From Bin87 sp965220265 (GTDB taxonomy: Bacteria; Chloroflexota; Dehalococcoidia; Lucifugimonadales; UBA3495): a stretch of 64,000 bases of DNA. The position numbers and the translations under genes were made by a program. Positions 1-9,524 of this stretch are shown one piece after another. The notes beneath the pieces were generated by a model that saw only the letters and a program-made list of their open reading frames with translations, ran no database searches and was not told where the DNA came from. The stretch's first letter is position 1. Every line of letters begins with the position of its first letter. The stretch is from positions 62,001-126,000 of the forward strand of contig CBDCPM010000004.1 of NCBI GenBank assembly GCA_965220265.1. Direction: 5' to 3'.

Positions 1-77
1 GGGCGGTTAGCTCAGATGGTTAGAGTGTCTGCTTTACACGCAGAAGGCCGGGGGTTCGAGTCCCTCACCGCCCACCA
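1..77 (+). tRNA. tRNA-Val (anticodon TAC)
   Basis: The sequence folds as a standard cloverleaf. The 7-bp acceptor stem pairs GGGCGGT with ACCGCCC. The anticodon stem-loop has TAC in the loop TTTACAC, and the T loop is GTTCGAGTC. The CCA end is encoded at 75-77. The gene begins at the first base of the window, so any upstream promoter lies outside it. Confidence 0.95.
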
Positions 78-200
78 TATGACGTGGGATCCCGCGATGA
101 TTGAGCCCGCGCAGTCCGGCTCGCCTTGGTCCTACTGATGCACTTCCGACAATGTTCTCAGTGCTGCAGCCTTGACTAAAAACAATGGCAGTCTGACCTC

Positions 201-515
201 ATGATGGAACACCAGGGCATGCGCTGGGGTTACGTATTCTTGCGCGCTCCGAACTTTCTCAGCGGAGAGGACCGGGACTCCCTGATGACGACGGCAGTTG
301 AGATGTACCTCTCCGGTGAACCAGAGCGCGACATTCAGACCGAAGGATACGAGGGACGGGTCTATACCGAACGGCGCTTCGAGATGCTGGGGGAGTTCGG
401 CGGTCAACGGTTCGACGCCGAGTTGGAAACGGTCCGCGGCCGCGACACCGCTACTTTTCTGGTCAATGAGCGGACCCATGGTATCGGTGGTGGCGGCGGT
501 TTCTCGCGCAACTAG
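201..515 (+). CDS. hypothetical protein, uncertain
   Basis: This is an open frame of 104 codons between tRNA-Val and the PAC2 gene. The product is mixed polar with a glycine-rich C-terminus, and I recognise no domain. No convincing ribosome binding site precedes the first ATG, and an opposite-strand frame of similar length overlaps it. It is kept only because it is the best candidate in a 560-base stretch that otherwise holds no gene. Confidence 0.3.
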   Translation: MMEHQGMRWGYVFLRAPNFLSGEDRDSLMTTAVEMYLSGEPERDIQTEGYEGRVYTERRFEMLGEFGGQRFDAELETVRGRDTATFLVNERTHGIGGGGGFSRN

Positions 516-636
516 ACTCGGCTGGACGTCAGTCTCACCGCGATGTCCTGTCGGCGTACCAATACGGGTCGCCCGCGGGCGATGTGATATATTGAGCCAA
601 ACCTCAGCGCGGCATCCAGGCAGGAGGCTGTCAACT

Positions 637-1587
637 ATGCCAGAGGATCTATTCACCTTTACCGACAGGCCGGAAGCCAACTATCTGCTGGCCGGCTGGC
701 GGCGCCAGTGGTCCAACGGCGGACGTATCTCCAGTGGGTTGCCGCGCTACCTCATCGACAAAAACGGCGGGCGGCAGGTTGGGCAATTCAGCGAATATGT
801 CAACCGGATGTGCTACCCGTTCCAAGTGGCCGGTACTCATGATGCGTTCCGACCCTCGGCCGCCTTCAACGAAGGCTTGCCCAGTGTTGCGATGTCGCGC
901 CAAAACTCATTCTACGAGATTGGCGGCGGCTTGGTGGTCTTCCTCGGAGAAGAACCGTGGTATCGCCTGGACATCTACGCGGAAGCCTTTTTCTCGGCAA
1001 TTAAGGAACTGGGAATTCAGCAAACCGTTGCCGTAGAGGGTGTCAACGGACCCGCGCCTCCAGATCTTGAGCGTCGCATTACCTGCGTGTATTCCCGCCC
1101 GGAAATGCGCGAACAGCTGGAGCGCCACGGGGTTCAGTTCTCCAGTTACGGTAGTCGGGGCAGGCAAGGGCCCACCATTGGCATGGCGCTGGTATCCGTG
1201 GCCCACTACCAGTATCCCGAAGTCCACATGTTCCGCATGGGAGCCATGGCCCCCATGTACCCCTTTATGACCAGCAACAATAACCAACTGGGTATCACCC
1301 AGGACCACCGCGCCTATTACGACATATTGCGCCGCGTTCGTTCGCTGTTCAAGATCGAGATGGACCTGTCGGAATTGGAGCAAATGGGAAACCGGGAGTC
1401 GCAGGAACTACTGGACAACCTGGAACGGCTCGGTCGCACCAACAACGAAGCGAAGCAGATAATTGACCAGGTCCGGCTGGATTACCAGTACACACCTTAT
1501 GTCGAGCCGGTTGACCTGGATCCCGCGTTGGACCAAGCCCTGGAAAACATTCTCCGGGACATTGGGGAACCCGGCCAGGAAACTTGA
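637..1587 (+). CDS. PAC2 family protein
   Basis: The product of 316 residues resembles the PAC2 (proteasome-assembly-chaperone-like) family found in actinobacteria, Chloroflexota and archaea. Its biochemical role in bacteria is unknown. The frame is open much further upstream, but ATG 637 is preferred because AGGAGG at 622-627 lies 9 bases before it and the conserved text begins there (MPEDLFTFTDRPE). The central region has the alternating beta-alpha pattern of the fold, including GGLVVFLGEEPWYRLD and TIGMALVSVAHYQYPEV. The C-terminal third is acidic and helical, around residues 225-316. A strong terminator hairpin begins 29 bases after the stop. Confidence 0.8.
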   Translation: MPEDLFTFTDRPEANYLLAGWRRQWSNGGRISSGLPRYLIDKNGGRQVGQFSEYVNRMCYPFQVAGTHDAFRPSAAFNEGLPSVAMSRQNSFYEIGGGLVVFLGEEPWYRLDIYAEAFFSAIKELGIQQTVAVEGVNGPAPPDLERRITCVYSRPEMREQLERHGVQFSSYGSRGRQGPTIGMALVSVAHYQYPEVHMFRMGAMAPMYPFMTSNNNQLGITQDHRAYYDILRRVRSLFKIEMDLSELEQMGNRESQELLDNLERLGRTNNEAKQIIDQVRLDYQYTPYVEPVDLDPALDQALENILRDIGEPGQET

Positions 1588-1604
1588 CCCCCTCGTCTGC
1601 GCGC

Positions 1605-2987
1605 TCACACAATCGGCCAGCGTGGGGGAAACTCCACGCTGGTCCTTTTTAATAGCGCCTCGCCTCTGCCCTGCACCTCTTCCACCAGCGCCGCCTCATC
1701 CACGAACAGCGGCCGATGATCAGCCACGACAACTTTGCCATCTACTATGACCGTGTGCACGCTGCGACCGTCGGCGTTGTAAACCAAGCTGTTGACCGGA
1801 TTGTGCAAAGCTCCCCATTCAGCCCGGCGGGTGTCAAACAACACCAGGTCCGCCGCTTTCCCCGGTTCGATCGAACCTAACAGGTGCTCCATACCAAGAG
1901 CTGCCGCGCCGCCGATGGTCCCCAGTTCGAGCGCCGTCTCCGCAGGTACCATGCCTACATCCTGCCGGCCATCCTTGTACAACACAGCGGCCAAATAGAC
2001 CGAACGCAGGGTTTCGAGCAGGTTAGAGTTGTTACCCGCATCGGTGCCGAGGCCCACGGTCGCACCATATTCGAGAAGCTCCGGCAGCAGACCGTGTGAG
2101 GAGGTCCCGGCGCCACCTTTGATGGCGGCAGTCGGGCACATCACCACGGCGGAACCGCGATCAGCGATTAGCTTTGCTTCGTCAACGCTTATTCCCAGGC
2201 AGTGCGCGAGGGTCATTCGCGGATTGAGAACTCCGCAACGATCCAGATATTCCGTTGGTGAACAGCCATGCGCTCGCTGGCACTCCTCGATCCAACGGGG
2301 ACCGTTTGTAAAGTGCAGCGTGGATCGCGTCTCATGATCCGAGGCGATTTGGTCGCAGGCGGCCAGCAACTCCGGCGTGCAGAACTCCGCTGAGAACGGC
2401 ATCGACCATGCTGATATCAGATCGCTCGGCAAGCTATCTATGCGAGAGACGATTTCCTCCGTAGCTTGGATTGCCGCATCGGTCCCATACACTGGCAAAT
2501 TCAACGGGTTAGGACGATCTTGCACGCTGCGGCCGATCACTATGCGGCAGCCGGCCTGGTGGTAAGCCGCCAGGCATTCGTCGAGATGGGTGGTTGTCCC
2601 TGGATCTATAAAGGTGGTGGTCCCGTATTTCAACAACTCGGTGATGGCGAGCATGGAGGTCGCGTATTCGTCATCGGCGGTCATTGCCTGCTGGAGCCGG
2701 AACACGTTGGGCAGGTATTCCGCTCCGAGATCATCAGGAAACAGGCCGCGCGCCGCATGGGCGTAGCTGATGTGCATGTGCCCGTTGAGGAACCCCGGAG
2801 TAATCACCATACCGGTCCCGTCAATTATCTCGTCGGCAGGGACGTCCGCCAGGTCAGCTGCCTTCCCGACCTGACTGATACGGTTTCCCGTAATGACAAC
2901 CGACCCATCGACTATGATGCGCCGCAGCGGGTCCATCGTAACGATGTAGCGTACGCCGTCGATTTTCAGAGTGCCGTAACTGGTCAT
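1605..2987 (-). CDS. Amidohydrolase, TRZ/ATZ/SsnA-type metal-dependent deaminase or chlorohydrolase family
   Basis: The 460-residue product is a TIM-barrel amidohydrolase of the cytosine deaminase / chlorohydrolase type, which removes amino or halogen groups from N-heterocycles. The metal ligands are all visible: HMH at H70 and H72 (FLNGHMHIS), H225 (TLHFT), H262 (LAHC) and D316 (GTDAGNN). An N-terminal and C-terminal beta-sandwich flanks the barrel, with SIEPGKAADLVLFD near residue 383 typical of the family. The substrate cannot be predicted. A nitroreductase gene lies 15 bases upstream on the same strand, and the EamA transporter follows upstream of that, so a small catabolic operon is likely. 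Confidence 0.88.
   Translation of the reverse strand: MTSYGTLKIDGVRYIVTMDPLRRIIVDGSVVITGNRISQVGKAADLADVPADEIIDGTGMVITPGFLNGHMHISYAHAARGLFPDDLGAEYLPNVFRLQQAMTADDEYATSMLAITELLKYGTTTFIDPGTTTHLDECLAAYHQAGCRIVIGRSVQDRPNPLNLPVYGTDAAIQATEEIVSRIDSLPSDLISAWSMPFSAEFCTPELLAACDQIASDHETRSTLHFTNGPRWIEECQRAHGCSPTEYLDRCGVLNPRMTLAHCLGISVDEAKLIADRGSAVVMCPTAAIKGGAGTSSHGLLPELLEYGATVGLGTDAGNNSNLLETLRSVYLAAVLYKDGRQDVGMVPAETALELGTIGGAAALGMEHLLGSIEPGKAADLVLFDTRRAEWGALHNPVNSLVYNADGRSVHTVIVDGKVVVADHRPLFVDEAALVEEVQGRGEALLKRTSVEFPPRWPIV
1617..1650 (+). terminator. Rho-independent terminator of the PAC2 gene, inside the convergent gene
   Basis: CCAGCGTGG (1617-1625) pairs perfectly with CCACGCTGG (1634-1642) around an 8-base loop and is followed by TCCTTTTT. 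It lies 29 bases after the PAC2 stop codon. It overlaps the last codons of the opposite-strand amidohydrolase, whose stop is at 1605, so the amidohydrolase C-terminus and the terminator share sequence. Confidence 0.8.
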
Positions 2988-3002
2988 ATTAACCTCGTGC
3001 GG

Positions 3003-3638
3003 TCAGTCGGCCCAGTCCCGGAATCCCCACCGGTTGAACGACGTGACCTCCGACGCTGGGCGTCGGTTGGTGGGGCCGAAATTGCCGCGGGGGTATCCAA
3101 CTGGCGTAACGCAGATCATTTCCGCGAATTCGGGGAGGCCCAAAATAGCGCGCACCTCGTCCTCCCTTCGATTGAGGACGGTGGTGATGCGTGTGCCCAA
3201 ACCCAAGGCGCGCCCGGCAAGGAACAGGTTTTGGATCGCCGGCCAGATCGATGCCGCGTGCCGGCCACGTTCGATCGGCTGATCCGACTGAAAGCCGCCG
3301 CCGCGCGAGTGGTCCGCGCAGACCACTATCATGGCTGGGACCTCGGGCATGTGATGCGCCAGGTATCGGGCGTGCCGGTAAACCCTCGATTCCGTGGGTG
3401 AGGGTTCCCATCCCATCGCATCCAACCACGTATTCTTGTACAGTTCGCCCAGCGCCCGCACTGTATCCGGGTCGTTGACCACCACGAATTCCCACGGCTG
3501 GGTGTTGCCGCCATTGGGAGCCCGAACGGCCGCGTCTACCATCTGCTGGATGGCCCATTGTGGCACGGGGTCAGGCTTGTAGCGGGTAATCTGGCGCTGA
3601 CTGTAGATTGCCTCAAACAGGTCGAATTGATCAGCCAT
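3003..3638 (-). CDS. Nitroreductase family protein (FMN-dependent)
   Basis: The 211-residue product is a nitroreductase-fold flavoprotein that transfers electrons from NAD(P)H via FMN. Family marks are the N-terminal SQRQITRYKPDPVP, the FMN loop PNGGNTQPWEFVVV, and a C-terminal LGLPEFAEMICVTPVGYP. ATG 3638 (MADQFDL) is chosen because GGAGG lies 9 bases upstream of it; the in-frame ATG 9 bases earlier directly abuts that site. The gene sits between the EamA transporter and the amidohydrolase on the same strand and probably shares their transcript. The physiological substrate is unknown. Confidence 0.88.
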   Translation of the reverse strand: MADQFDLFEAIYSQRQITRYKPDPVPQWAIQQMVDAAVRAPNGGNTQPWEFVVVNDPDTVRALGELYKNTWLDAMGWEPSPTESRVYRHARYLAHHMPEVPAMIVVCADHSRGGGFQSDQPIERGRHAASIWPAIQNLFLAGRALGLGTRITTVLNRREDEVRAILGLPEFAEMICVTPVGYPRGNFGPTNRRPASEVTSFNRWGFRDWAD

Positions 3639-3707
3639 AGCGGTCATCCTCCAGCAACATCGATATCGGATAGTGTCGAGCCCATTATATCCCCTGCTCA
3701 CCGCTCA

Positions 3708-4592
3708 TCACCGGAAGGCAGTTATCAGGACCAACCCGGCAACTATCATCGCTGCGCCCACCACTCGTCCGGCCGTAATCCGTTCTTTCAACACGAGGGC
3801 TCCGAGCAAGAGCGCGAACAGCAGGCCCACCTCGCGAGCCGGTGCAACGTAGCTTGCCGCCTCGAAACGCATTGCGGTTAGAACCAACCCGTAGGCCAGG
3901 AACAACAGGCTCGACGCAGTGGCGACCGCCCTAATTCCTCCCCGCCATTCCTGGGCCACCGCTGACGCTCCGTACGTGCGCAGGATGTAAGGCAGCATGC
4001 CCACGGCCACGCCGCACGTCATCAGATACAGGTACAGGAACGGGCTCACATAGGACACTCCCTGTTTGTCGACCAAGGTATACAGCGCGATGCAGAGTCC
4101 GGTTACCAGGGCATAGCCGATCCCCGACCTGGTAACCGAGAGTTCGCCGGCAACGATGCTGCGAACCCGGCCCCACCAAGCCATGGTATAGATACCGACC
4201 ACGATGATCCCGATGCCCGCCCACGCCGGGACGGTGACGGTCTCGCCAAGGGCTAGAACGGCCAGCACCGGCACCAGGCCCGGCCCAAATCCCCTGGCAA
4301 TTGGATAGGCCACTGATAGATCCGCGCGCGCCAGACTGCGTCCCAAGCTGAGGAAATAACAGATGTGTACGAGAGCAGAAGCAACGATGAACCAGAGCCC
4401 GACCGGCTCGAAGTGAGTCCGGAACGCGAGGACGGCGGCAATGGGCACCGCACCAACCGCGCCGGCGGCCGATAACCACCAGACGAACACTTCCTGCCGG
4501 TGCGCGCGCTTGAGCAGCAGGTTCCAGGTGGCGTGGGCGACGGCAGACACCAATACCAGCACCAACGCCGTGAGTGTCGTCGAATCCAGCAT
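3708..4592 (-). CDS. EamA/DMT-family membrane transporter
   Basis: The 294-residue product has about ten hydrophobic segments arranged as two repeats, as expected for two EamA domains of the drug/metabolite transporter superfamily. The repeats run roughly from residues 5-135 and 150-292. The charged linker WWGRVRSIVAGELSVTRSG separates them. These proteins export or import small metabolites across the inner membrane; the substrate is not predictable. The nitroreductase gene begins 70 bases downstream on the same strand. Confidence 0.85.
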   Translation of the reverse strand: MLDSTTLTALVLVLVSAVAHATWNLLLKRAHRQEVFVWWLSAAGAVGAVPIAAVLAFRTHFEPVGLWFIVASALVHICYFLSLGRSLARADLSVAYPIARGFGPGLVPVLAVLALGETVTVPAWAGIGIIVVGIYTMAWWGRVRSIVAGELSVTRSGIGYALVTGLCIALYTLVDKQGVSYVSPFLYLYLMTCGVAVGMLPYILRTYGASAVAQEWRGGIRAVATASSLLFLAYGLVLTAMRFEAASYVAPAREVGLLFALLLGALVLKERITAGRVVGAAMIVAGLVLITAFR

Positions 4593-4664
4593 GGCAACGC
4601 CCGAAGACCAGCCAAAAAATCAATCCGCCGACGTCATTGCGATGGCGTCGGCGTGATCAATTGG

Positions 4665-4741
4665 TGGTGGCGCATAGGGGATTCGAACCCCTGATCTCCG
4701 CCTTGAGAGGGCGGTGTCCTGGGCCGCTAGACGAATGCGCC
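4665..4741 (-). tRNA. tRNA-Glu (anticodon CTC)
   Basis: Read on the minus strand, the acceptor stem is GGCGCAT with ATGCGCC. The anticodon loop CTCTCAA is closed by the stem CCGCC/GGCGG and gives anticodon CTC. The T loop is GGTTCGAATCC and an encoded CCA is at 4665-4667. The acceptor stem, anticodon stem and T stem have no mismatches. Confidence 0.95.
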
Positions 4742-5500
4742 GAAAAGAAAACCGATTGGCGACCCAACCGGAATGTAGCGAATTATAGCACGTGCCACTC
4801 GGCTTGCAACCGGGAGATCCCGTTTGAAGACGATCGGGGCACGCTTGATGACGCGTGTCATTATGCAGGAATGCCGTCCCATTGCGGTTAGTTGCCTAAG
4901 CATAGTCACCCGCGCGGGCGAGATCACCCCGCTGCGCTCGCGAGGGTGACTGTGAAAATCGACGGGTTCTTGATTCCCTTAGTCCGGCACAAACAATCGC
5001 CGATCCCCGGGCCAAGTCAGGCAGCTATTGAATTGCCAGCAGCAGCCTGGACCGACGGCGGGACGTGGCCACCAGCAGTGCTCGCTGATAACTCAAGGAA
5101 TACGGTGCGGGTTAGCCTGCAATCCAGACCACCCGCAGCGGGCAAATCCCCCAAGTCGCGTGGCGTCTAGGTTGTGGGGCCGCGTGGAACGGAGCCAGCG
5201 GGTGTCGGGCGACAGCGAGCGTCGCCGACGAAAATACCAGAACCCAGGGTTGTCCCTGTGCCGTGACCCGAGATGTCCAGACTGGTTGACTGATGTCCTC
5301 CTTGCGGCAGGTCGATGGTTTAGCGTGGGCGTCAGGCGTTACGGTTTCGAGTTGGTGTCTGAGTACGGCCAGCACCATTTCTGTGCAGAAGTTTGCATCC
5401 TTAGATTCCGCGTCCCGCGTGGTCTAAATCGCGTTAATCCGGGAAGGCTCGGCACGGGGCGGAAGGTATCACCCACCAGACATCGGGCAGGCCACCTTAC
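4742..5500. other. Intergenic stretch without a recognisable gene
   Basis: Several short frames are open here, but none has a ribosome binding site or a recognisable protein. At about 4905-4955 there is an imperfect palindrome, GTCACCC to GGGTGAC around CCCCGCTGCGCTCGCGA. It looks like a divergent relative of the dispersed GCGCTCGCAATGACA repeat seen elsewhere in the window. The stretch ends with CTTAC at 5496-5500, the target duplication of the following IS. Confidence 0.5.
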
Positions 5501-7212
5501 CCCCAATCCACCGAAAGGATGAATGTGGCTGCGTGCTGAGGGGATGAGAAAGTGCTCCCGGCTTCGGGGATAATGGTTTTTGAAACAAGAAACCGACCCG
5601 AAACGAGGAGCACCTGTTAGATGCTACCACTGGGCAGCCCCGACCGCATCCACGTCGCCTTCGATGATCACCGTCTGGTGGCCAATGCCGGACTGCTCCT
5701 GCCGGTCACCCTGGCCCACCATCTGGGTCTGGGTGAGCTGGTGGACCGCCACGTTGACCTGGGAGATGCGCCGGGTCGAGCCAACCCGGGGGACAAGCTG
5801 CTGACGCTGGTGGCGTCGGCGCTGGCCGGCGGCGACTGCATTGACGACGCCGACGTGTTGCGCACCGGCGGGACGGCCAGCGCCATCGGCTGCGTGGTCA
5901 AAGCGCCGTCCACCCTGGGGACCTTTCTACGCAGTTTCCGGTGGGGTCATGTTCGCCAGCTGGATCGGGTGAGCCGGGAGTTCCTGGCTCGGGCCTGGGC
6001 TGCCGGTGGAGGCCCGGGCGATGCGCCGTTGACCATCGACCTGGACTCCACCGTCTGCGAGACCTACGGACTGGGCAAGGAGGGCGCCCGTCGCCATGGC
6101 TACACCGGCCAGCGGGGCTATCACCCGCTGCTGGCCGTGGCCGCGGACACCGGCGACGTGCTGATGGCGCGGCTGCGCCAGGGTCGGGCCAACACCGCGC
6201 GGGGCGCGGACCACTTCCTGCGGGAGACGGTGGGCCGGGTGCGCTACGCCGGAGCCACCGGACAACTCACCGTCCGCGCCGACCGCGGCTTCTACACCCA
6301 CGCCATGGTCGCCGTCTGCCGCAAGATGGACGTCCGCTACTCCATCACCATCCGCCAGCACCAAAGCCTGCGCAATCTCATCGAGGCCATACCCGAGACG
6401 GACTGGACGCCCATCCCTTACTGGATGGACGGCGGCGCCGACGTGGCCGAGACTGAATACACACCCTTCCAGCATGAGCCCGACGCCGCACCAACGCGGC
6501 TCATCGTCCGCAGAGTGCAGCCCGCGCCCGGTTCCCAACTGGCGCTGCTTACCGACTACAGCTATCACGCCTGCATCACCGACCGGGAGGGCGACACTCT
6601 GGAACTGGAGGCCGACCACCGCCGCCATGCCGAGATCGAGAACGCCATCCGCGACCTGAAGTACGGCGTGGGCCTCAATCATCTTCCCTCGGGACGCTTC
6701 CCCGCCAACGCCGCCTGGCTGGCGGTGCAGGTCATGGCCCACAATCTGGCTCGCTGGACGGCGCGCATCGGCCTGGGCGAGCTGGTGGTTACCACCAAGA
6801 CCCTGCGGCGACGCTTCTTCTCCCTGGCCGGACGCATCACCCGCAAGGCCCGTCGCCTCACCCTGCACCTTCCCAAGGGCTGGCCCTGGGAGAACCAGTT
6901 CAGTCGCGCCCTGGCTCGATTGCGAGCCCTGCCGCTCCCTTCCTGACGCCGCCTTCGGCGTCCGACCCTTCAACCAGACCGTCCAACCGCCTGGCCGTCC
7001 CGCGTCAGGCTGAGCACCGCGTGTCTCCAGCTGCCATCTGCCCGACGATCTCGCCCTCCGCGGCCACTCGCGAGCCGTCAGCATCCCCCTGGCATAGCTG
7101 TCTCTACCCTCACCCGCTCGAATCCGGCGGCGTCAGGGCACTGCTGTCCCATCACCCACGCTTCTCTTCCCTTGCGTAGCCAGCCCCCACGCATCCCTTC
7201 GGTGGATTCGGG
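5501..7212 (+). mobile_element. IS1380-family insertion sequence, copy 1, complete
   Basis: The element is 1,712 bp. Its left end CCCCAATCCACCGAA and right end TTCGGTGGATTCGGG are inverted repeats with one mismatch in 15 bases. It is flanked on both sides by CTTAC (5496-5500 and 7213-7217), a 5-bp target duplication as expected for IS1380. One transposase gene fills most of it. About 265 bases after the gene are non-coding. It inserted into intergenic DNA, so no gene was visibly broken. Confidence 0.93.
5621..6946 (+). CDS. IS1380-family DDE transposase, copy 1
   Basis: The intact 441-residue transposase carries the DDE residues in LTIDLDSTVCETYG (D), LTVRADRGFYTHAMV (D) and HAEIENAIRDLKYGVGLNHLPSG (E). 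The sequence GYTGQRGYHPLLAV in the middle is a family hallmark. ATG 5621 gives exactly the same length as copy 2 (16915-18240). A purine-rich GAGGAGCAC precedes it by about 10 bases. The frame is undamaged and the target duplication is perfect, so it may still be active. Confidence 0.92.
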   Translation: MLPLGSPDRIHVAFDDHRLVANAGLLLPVTLAHHLGLGELVDRHVDLGDAPGRANPGDKLLTLVASALAGGDCIDDADVLRTGGTASAIGCVVKAPSTLGTFLRSFRWGHVRQLDRVSREFLARAWAAGGGPGDAPLTIDLDSTVCETYGLGKEGARRHGYTGQRGYHPLLAVAADTGDVLMARLRQGRANTARGADHFLRETVGRVRYAGATGQLTVRADRGFYTHAMVAVCRKMDVRYSITIRQHQSLRNLIEAIPETDWTPIPYWMDGGADVAETEYTPFQHEPDAAPTRLIVRRVQPAPGSQLALLTDYSYHACITDREGDTLELEADHRRHAEIENAIRDLKYGVGLNHLPSGRFPANAAWLAVQVMAHNLARWTARIGLGELVVTTKTLRRRFFSLAGRITRKARRLTLHLPKGWPWENQFSRALARLRALPLPS

Positions 7213-7538
7213 CTTACGGAAAAATCACGCATTGGCCCGTGACAGACTTTTCCTTACGACAATGGACTGGGCAGTTGCAGGTCCCAAACCGTATCGCTGG
7301 ACCGTGTTCCGACGTTCGTTCGGCGATGCCGCTGGGCCTGGCGGCGTCCGACAGAAGTCGCGCTGGCTTCGGTAGAGGCTGCCTGACAGGTTTCTGTTAA
7401 ACCGGAAGCACGGCCAGGCGCAACGAGCCGGTGTCATCAGATTTCCTTTCGCGGGGCGGCGACCTGCCAGCGGGTCAATTGATTTGCCCGCGATGCACTT
7501 CTGTTAAACTGGCTCCATCCGCCCACTTGTCGGAAGGA
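7213..7538. other. Intergenic stretch after the IS
   Basis: This stretch starts with the right copy of the CTTAC target duplication. No frame in it looks coding, and I see no terminator or RNA gene. The frame of the following HypE-like gene is open upstream to 7431, but that extension has low protein quality. Confidence 0.4.
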
Positions 7539-8555
7539 ATGGAATTGGAAACAGGAAAATTGCCACCCGAACTCATGACGGAGCTGCTCGCTGGCCTCAA
7601 CACAACAGACCCCCAGCTGTTGGTGGGGCCGTCTGTCGGGGAGGATTGCGCCGTGGTGCAAATAGGTAACCGATTGCTGGTCGCCAAATCGGATCCGATC
7701 ACGTTTGCCACGGACCGGATCGGTTGGTATGCCGTCCAGGTGAACGCCAACGACATCGCGTGCTCTGGAGCTGAGCCGCGCTGGTTCATGCCCACCATTC
7801 TGCTGCCATCCCACGCCGGCCCGGACGACGCCCGAGCGATCTTCGCGGACATCGCTGAGGCTTGCCGCCAGTTGGAAGTCTCGGTGATCGGAGGACATAC
7901 AGAGGTAACGGACGGCGTGCCGCGGCCGATCATATCGGGCACGATGATGGGCGAATTGTCGGACCGGCGACAGTTGGTGGTCACCTCGGGCGCGAGGGAC
8001 GGCGACAGCATCATAGTTACGGCCGGCGTGGCAATTGAGGGCACGGCGATACTGGCCCGCGAGTATTGGGGCGCATTGCACTCAAACGGAGTGAACGCCG
8101 AAACGATAGGGCAAGCATCAAAGTACCTGAGCAATCCAGGCATCAGCGTAGTATCGGCGGCGCGGGCTCTCCGTGGCGCCGTGGACATTCATAGCATGCA
8201 CGACATTACGGAGGGCGGCCTAATCACAGCCCTCCGGGAAATTGCCACTGCGTCGAACTTGGGATTGGTGGCAGAGGCAGAATGCGTCCCAGTACTTCCG
8301 GAGTGCCGGGAGATCTGCGACGCCGTCAACATCGACCCACTGGGACTGCTGGGCTCCGGCGCGTTGATCGCTACCATGGGGGCGGGAGACGTCCCGCGAG
8401 CACTGCGGGCCCTGGACCGGATCGGCGTCACCGGCTGGGAAATCGGTCAGATGATGGAAGCCTCAGATGGCTTGTGGCTCATCGACCGCGAGGGTGAGCA
8501 CACTCTACCCGAATTCCGCCGGGATGAACTGGCCCGATTCCTGGAAACGCAGTAG
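7539..8555 (+). CDS. AIR synthase-related protein, HypE-like
   Basis: The 338-residue product belongs to the PurM/HypE/ThiL ATP-binding superfamily. The N-terminal AIRS domain has GPSVGEDCAVV, AVQVNANDIACSGAEPRWF and VIGGHTEVTDGVPRP. The C-terminal domain has IHSMHDITEGGLITALREI and ALIATMG. HypE itself makes the cyanide ligand of NiFe hydrogenases, but the essential C-terminal cysteine tail of HypE is absent and no hyp genes are nearby, so it is a HypE-like paralogue of unknown substrate. It lacks the N-terminal Cys/Sec-rich loop of SelD. ATG 7539 precedes the start of similarity; GGAAGG sits immediately upstream. It ends one base before the convergent dehydratase ends. Confidence 0.8.
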   Translation: MELETGKLPPELMTELLAGLNTTDPQLLVGPSVGEDCAVVQIGNRLLVAKSDPITFATDRIGWYAVQVNANDIACSGAEPRWFMPTILLPSHAGPDDARAIFADIAEACRQLEVSVIGGHTEVTDGVPRPIISGTMMGELSDRRQLVVTSGARDGDSIIVTAGVAIEGTAILAREYWGALHSNGVNAETIGQASKYLSNPGISVVSAARALRGAVDIHSMHDITEGGLITALREIATASNLGLVAEAECVPVLPECREICDAVNIDPLGLLGSGALIATMGAGDVPRALRALDRIGVTGWEIGQMMEASDGLWLIDREGEHTLPEFRRDELARFLETQ

Positions 8556-9524
8556 TCAGTCCTCCAAGTAGAGGTTGATGCAATCCCGCAGCTGCGCCAG
8601 CGTAATGTTGCCGCCGCTAACGGTTATCGACACCTTTAGCCCTCGCACGAGATTCGGGCGCTTTATGGCTCCGGCCAGCGCGGTGGCCCCGGCCCCTTCG
8701 GCCAGAGTGTGAGCCTTTTCCACCAGCATAGCGACGGCGCGCCGGATGTCGTCTTCGCTGACCAGGACGAAATCGTGCAGGCGATGGCGCATGATCTGCT
8801 GGGGTAGTTCGTAGCCTTCAGCGGTCGCTGTGCCTTCCACCCACGTCCGCATAGGAGCCTGCACCAACTGACCCTGCTCCCAAGACAGGTAGGCAGCCGG
8901 AGCGGCTTCAGACTGTATGGCGACGACCCGGATCTCGGGGTTGAGCGCCTGAGCGACGATGCAGGCTCCTGATACGCCGCTGCCACCACCGATAGGCAAG
9001 AACATCACGTCCACGTCGGGCAGGTCTTCAATGATCTCGAGGCTGGCGGTGGCGACTCCCGCTATGAGCTCCGGCTCATTGACAGGGTGGATATAGCGGT
9101 AACCCTCTTCCGCCGCGAGCCGCTCGCAGTAACGACGAGCCTCGTCAAAATTCGCACCGTGGAAGATCAGCTCAGCTCCCAAGGCTTCCATTGAGGCCAC
9201 CTTATTCGGGTTCGCATCAACGGGCAGGCCAATCAAGGCTCGGGCTCCAAAGGTGCGGCAGGCACTGGCGATGGACTGACCATGATTGCCGCTACTTGCG
9301 GTGATCACGCCGCGCTGCCGGTCCGCTTCATCCATGTTGGCAAGCAGATTGATGCCGCCGCGAGCTTTAAAGGCCCCCAACGGCAGGTGCTCCTCGTGTT
9401 TCAAGTAGACCTCGGCGTCCAACACCGCGCTCAGCCCAGAAGAATAGGTGAGCGGAGTGCGTGGGAAATATGGAGCGATCGTTGATCGGGCGCGGTACAC
9501 ATCGCGCAAGGTAGGGATGTTCAA
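8556..9524 (-). CDS. PLP-dependent threonine/serine dehydratase-like enzyme
   Basis: The product is a fold-type II PLP enzyme of the threonine dehydratase/serine racemase family. The Schiff-base lysine is K53 in LGAFKARGG, the substrate loop is SSGNHGQS, and the phosphate-binding glycine loop is LPIGGGSGVSG. It lacks the C-terminal ACT regulatory domains of biosynthetic IlvA, which suggests a catabolic dehydratase or a racemase. A TTG start at 9524 is chosen because GGGAG lies 7 bases upstream on the minus strand. The frame is open further, to 9602, but that extension is low complexity. Confidence 0.83.
   Translation of the reverse strand: MNIPTLRDVYRARSTIAPYFPRTPLTYSSGLSAVLDAEVYLKHEEHLPLGAFKARGGINLLANMDEADRQRGVITASSGNHGQSIASACRTFGARALIGLPVDANPNKVASMEALGAELIFHGANFDEARRYCERLAAEEGYRYIHPVNEPELIAGVATASLEIIEDLPDVDVMFLPIGGGSGVSGACIVAQALNPEIRVVAIQSEAAPAAYLSWEQGQLVQAPMRTWVEGTATAEGYELPQQIMRHRLHDFVLVSEDDIRRAVAMLVEKAHTLAEGAGATALAGAIKRPNLVRGLKVSITVSGGNITLAQLRDCINLYLED

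Noticed and set aside
4892..5522. Two overlapping plus-strand ORFs before IS copy 1
   Set aside because: They have no ribosome binding site or recognisable protein, and one runs into the IS end.
5927..7084. Long antisense ORF across the IS1380 transposase (and similar at 17179-18237)
   Set aside because: It mirrors a conserved transposase in a GC-rich sequence; the composition is typical of a shadow frame.
7539..8555. SelD (selenophosphate synthetase), suggested by the presence of tRNA-Sec
   Set aside because: It lacks the N-terminal Cys/Sec-Gly-Cys-Lys loop of SelD and resembles HypE-type AIRS proteins more closely.
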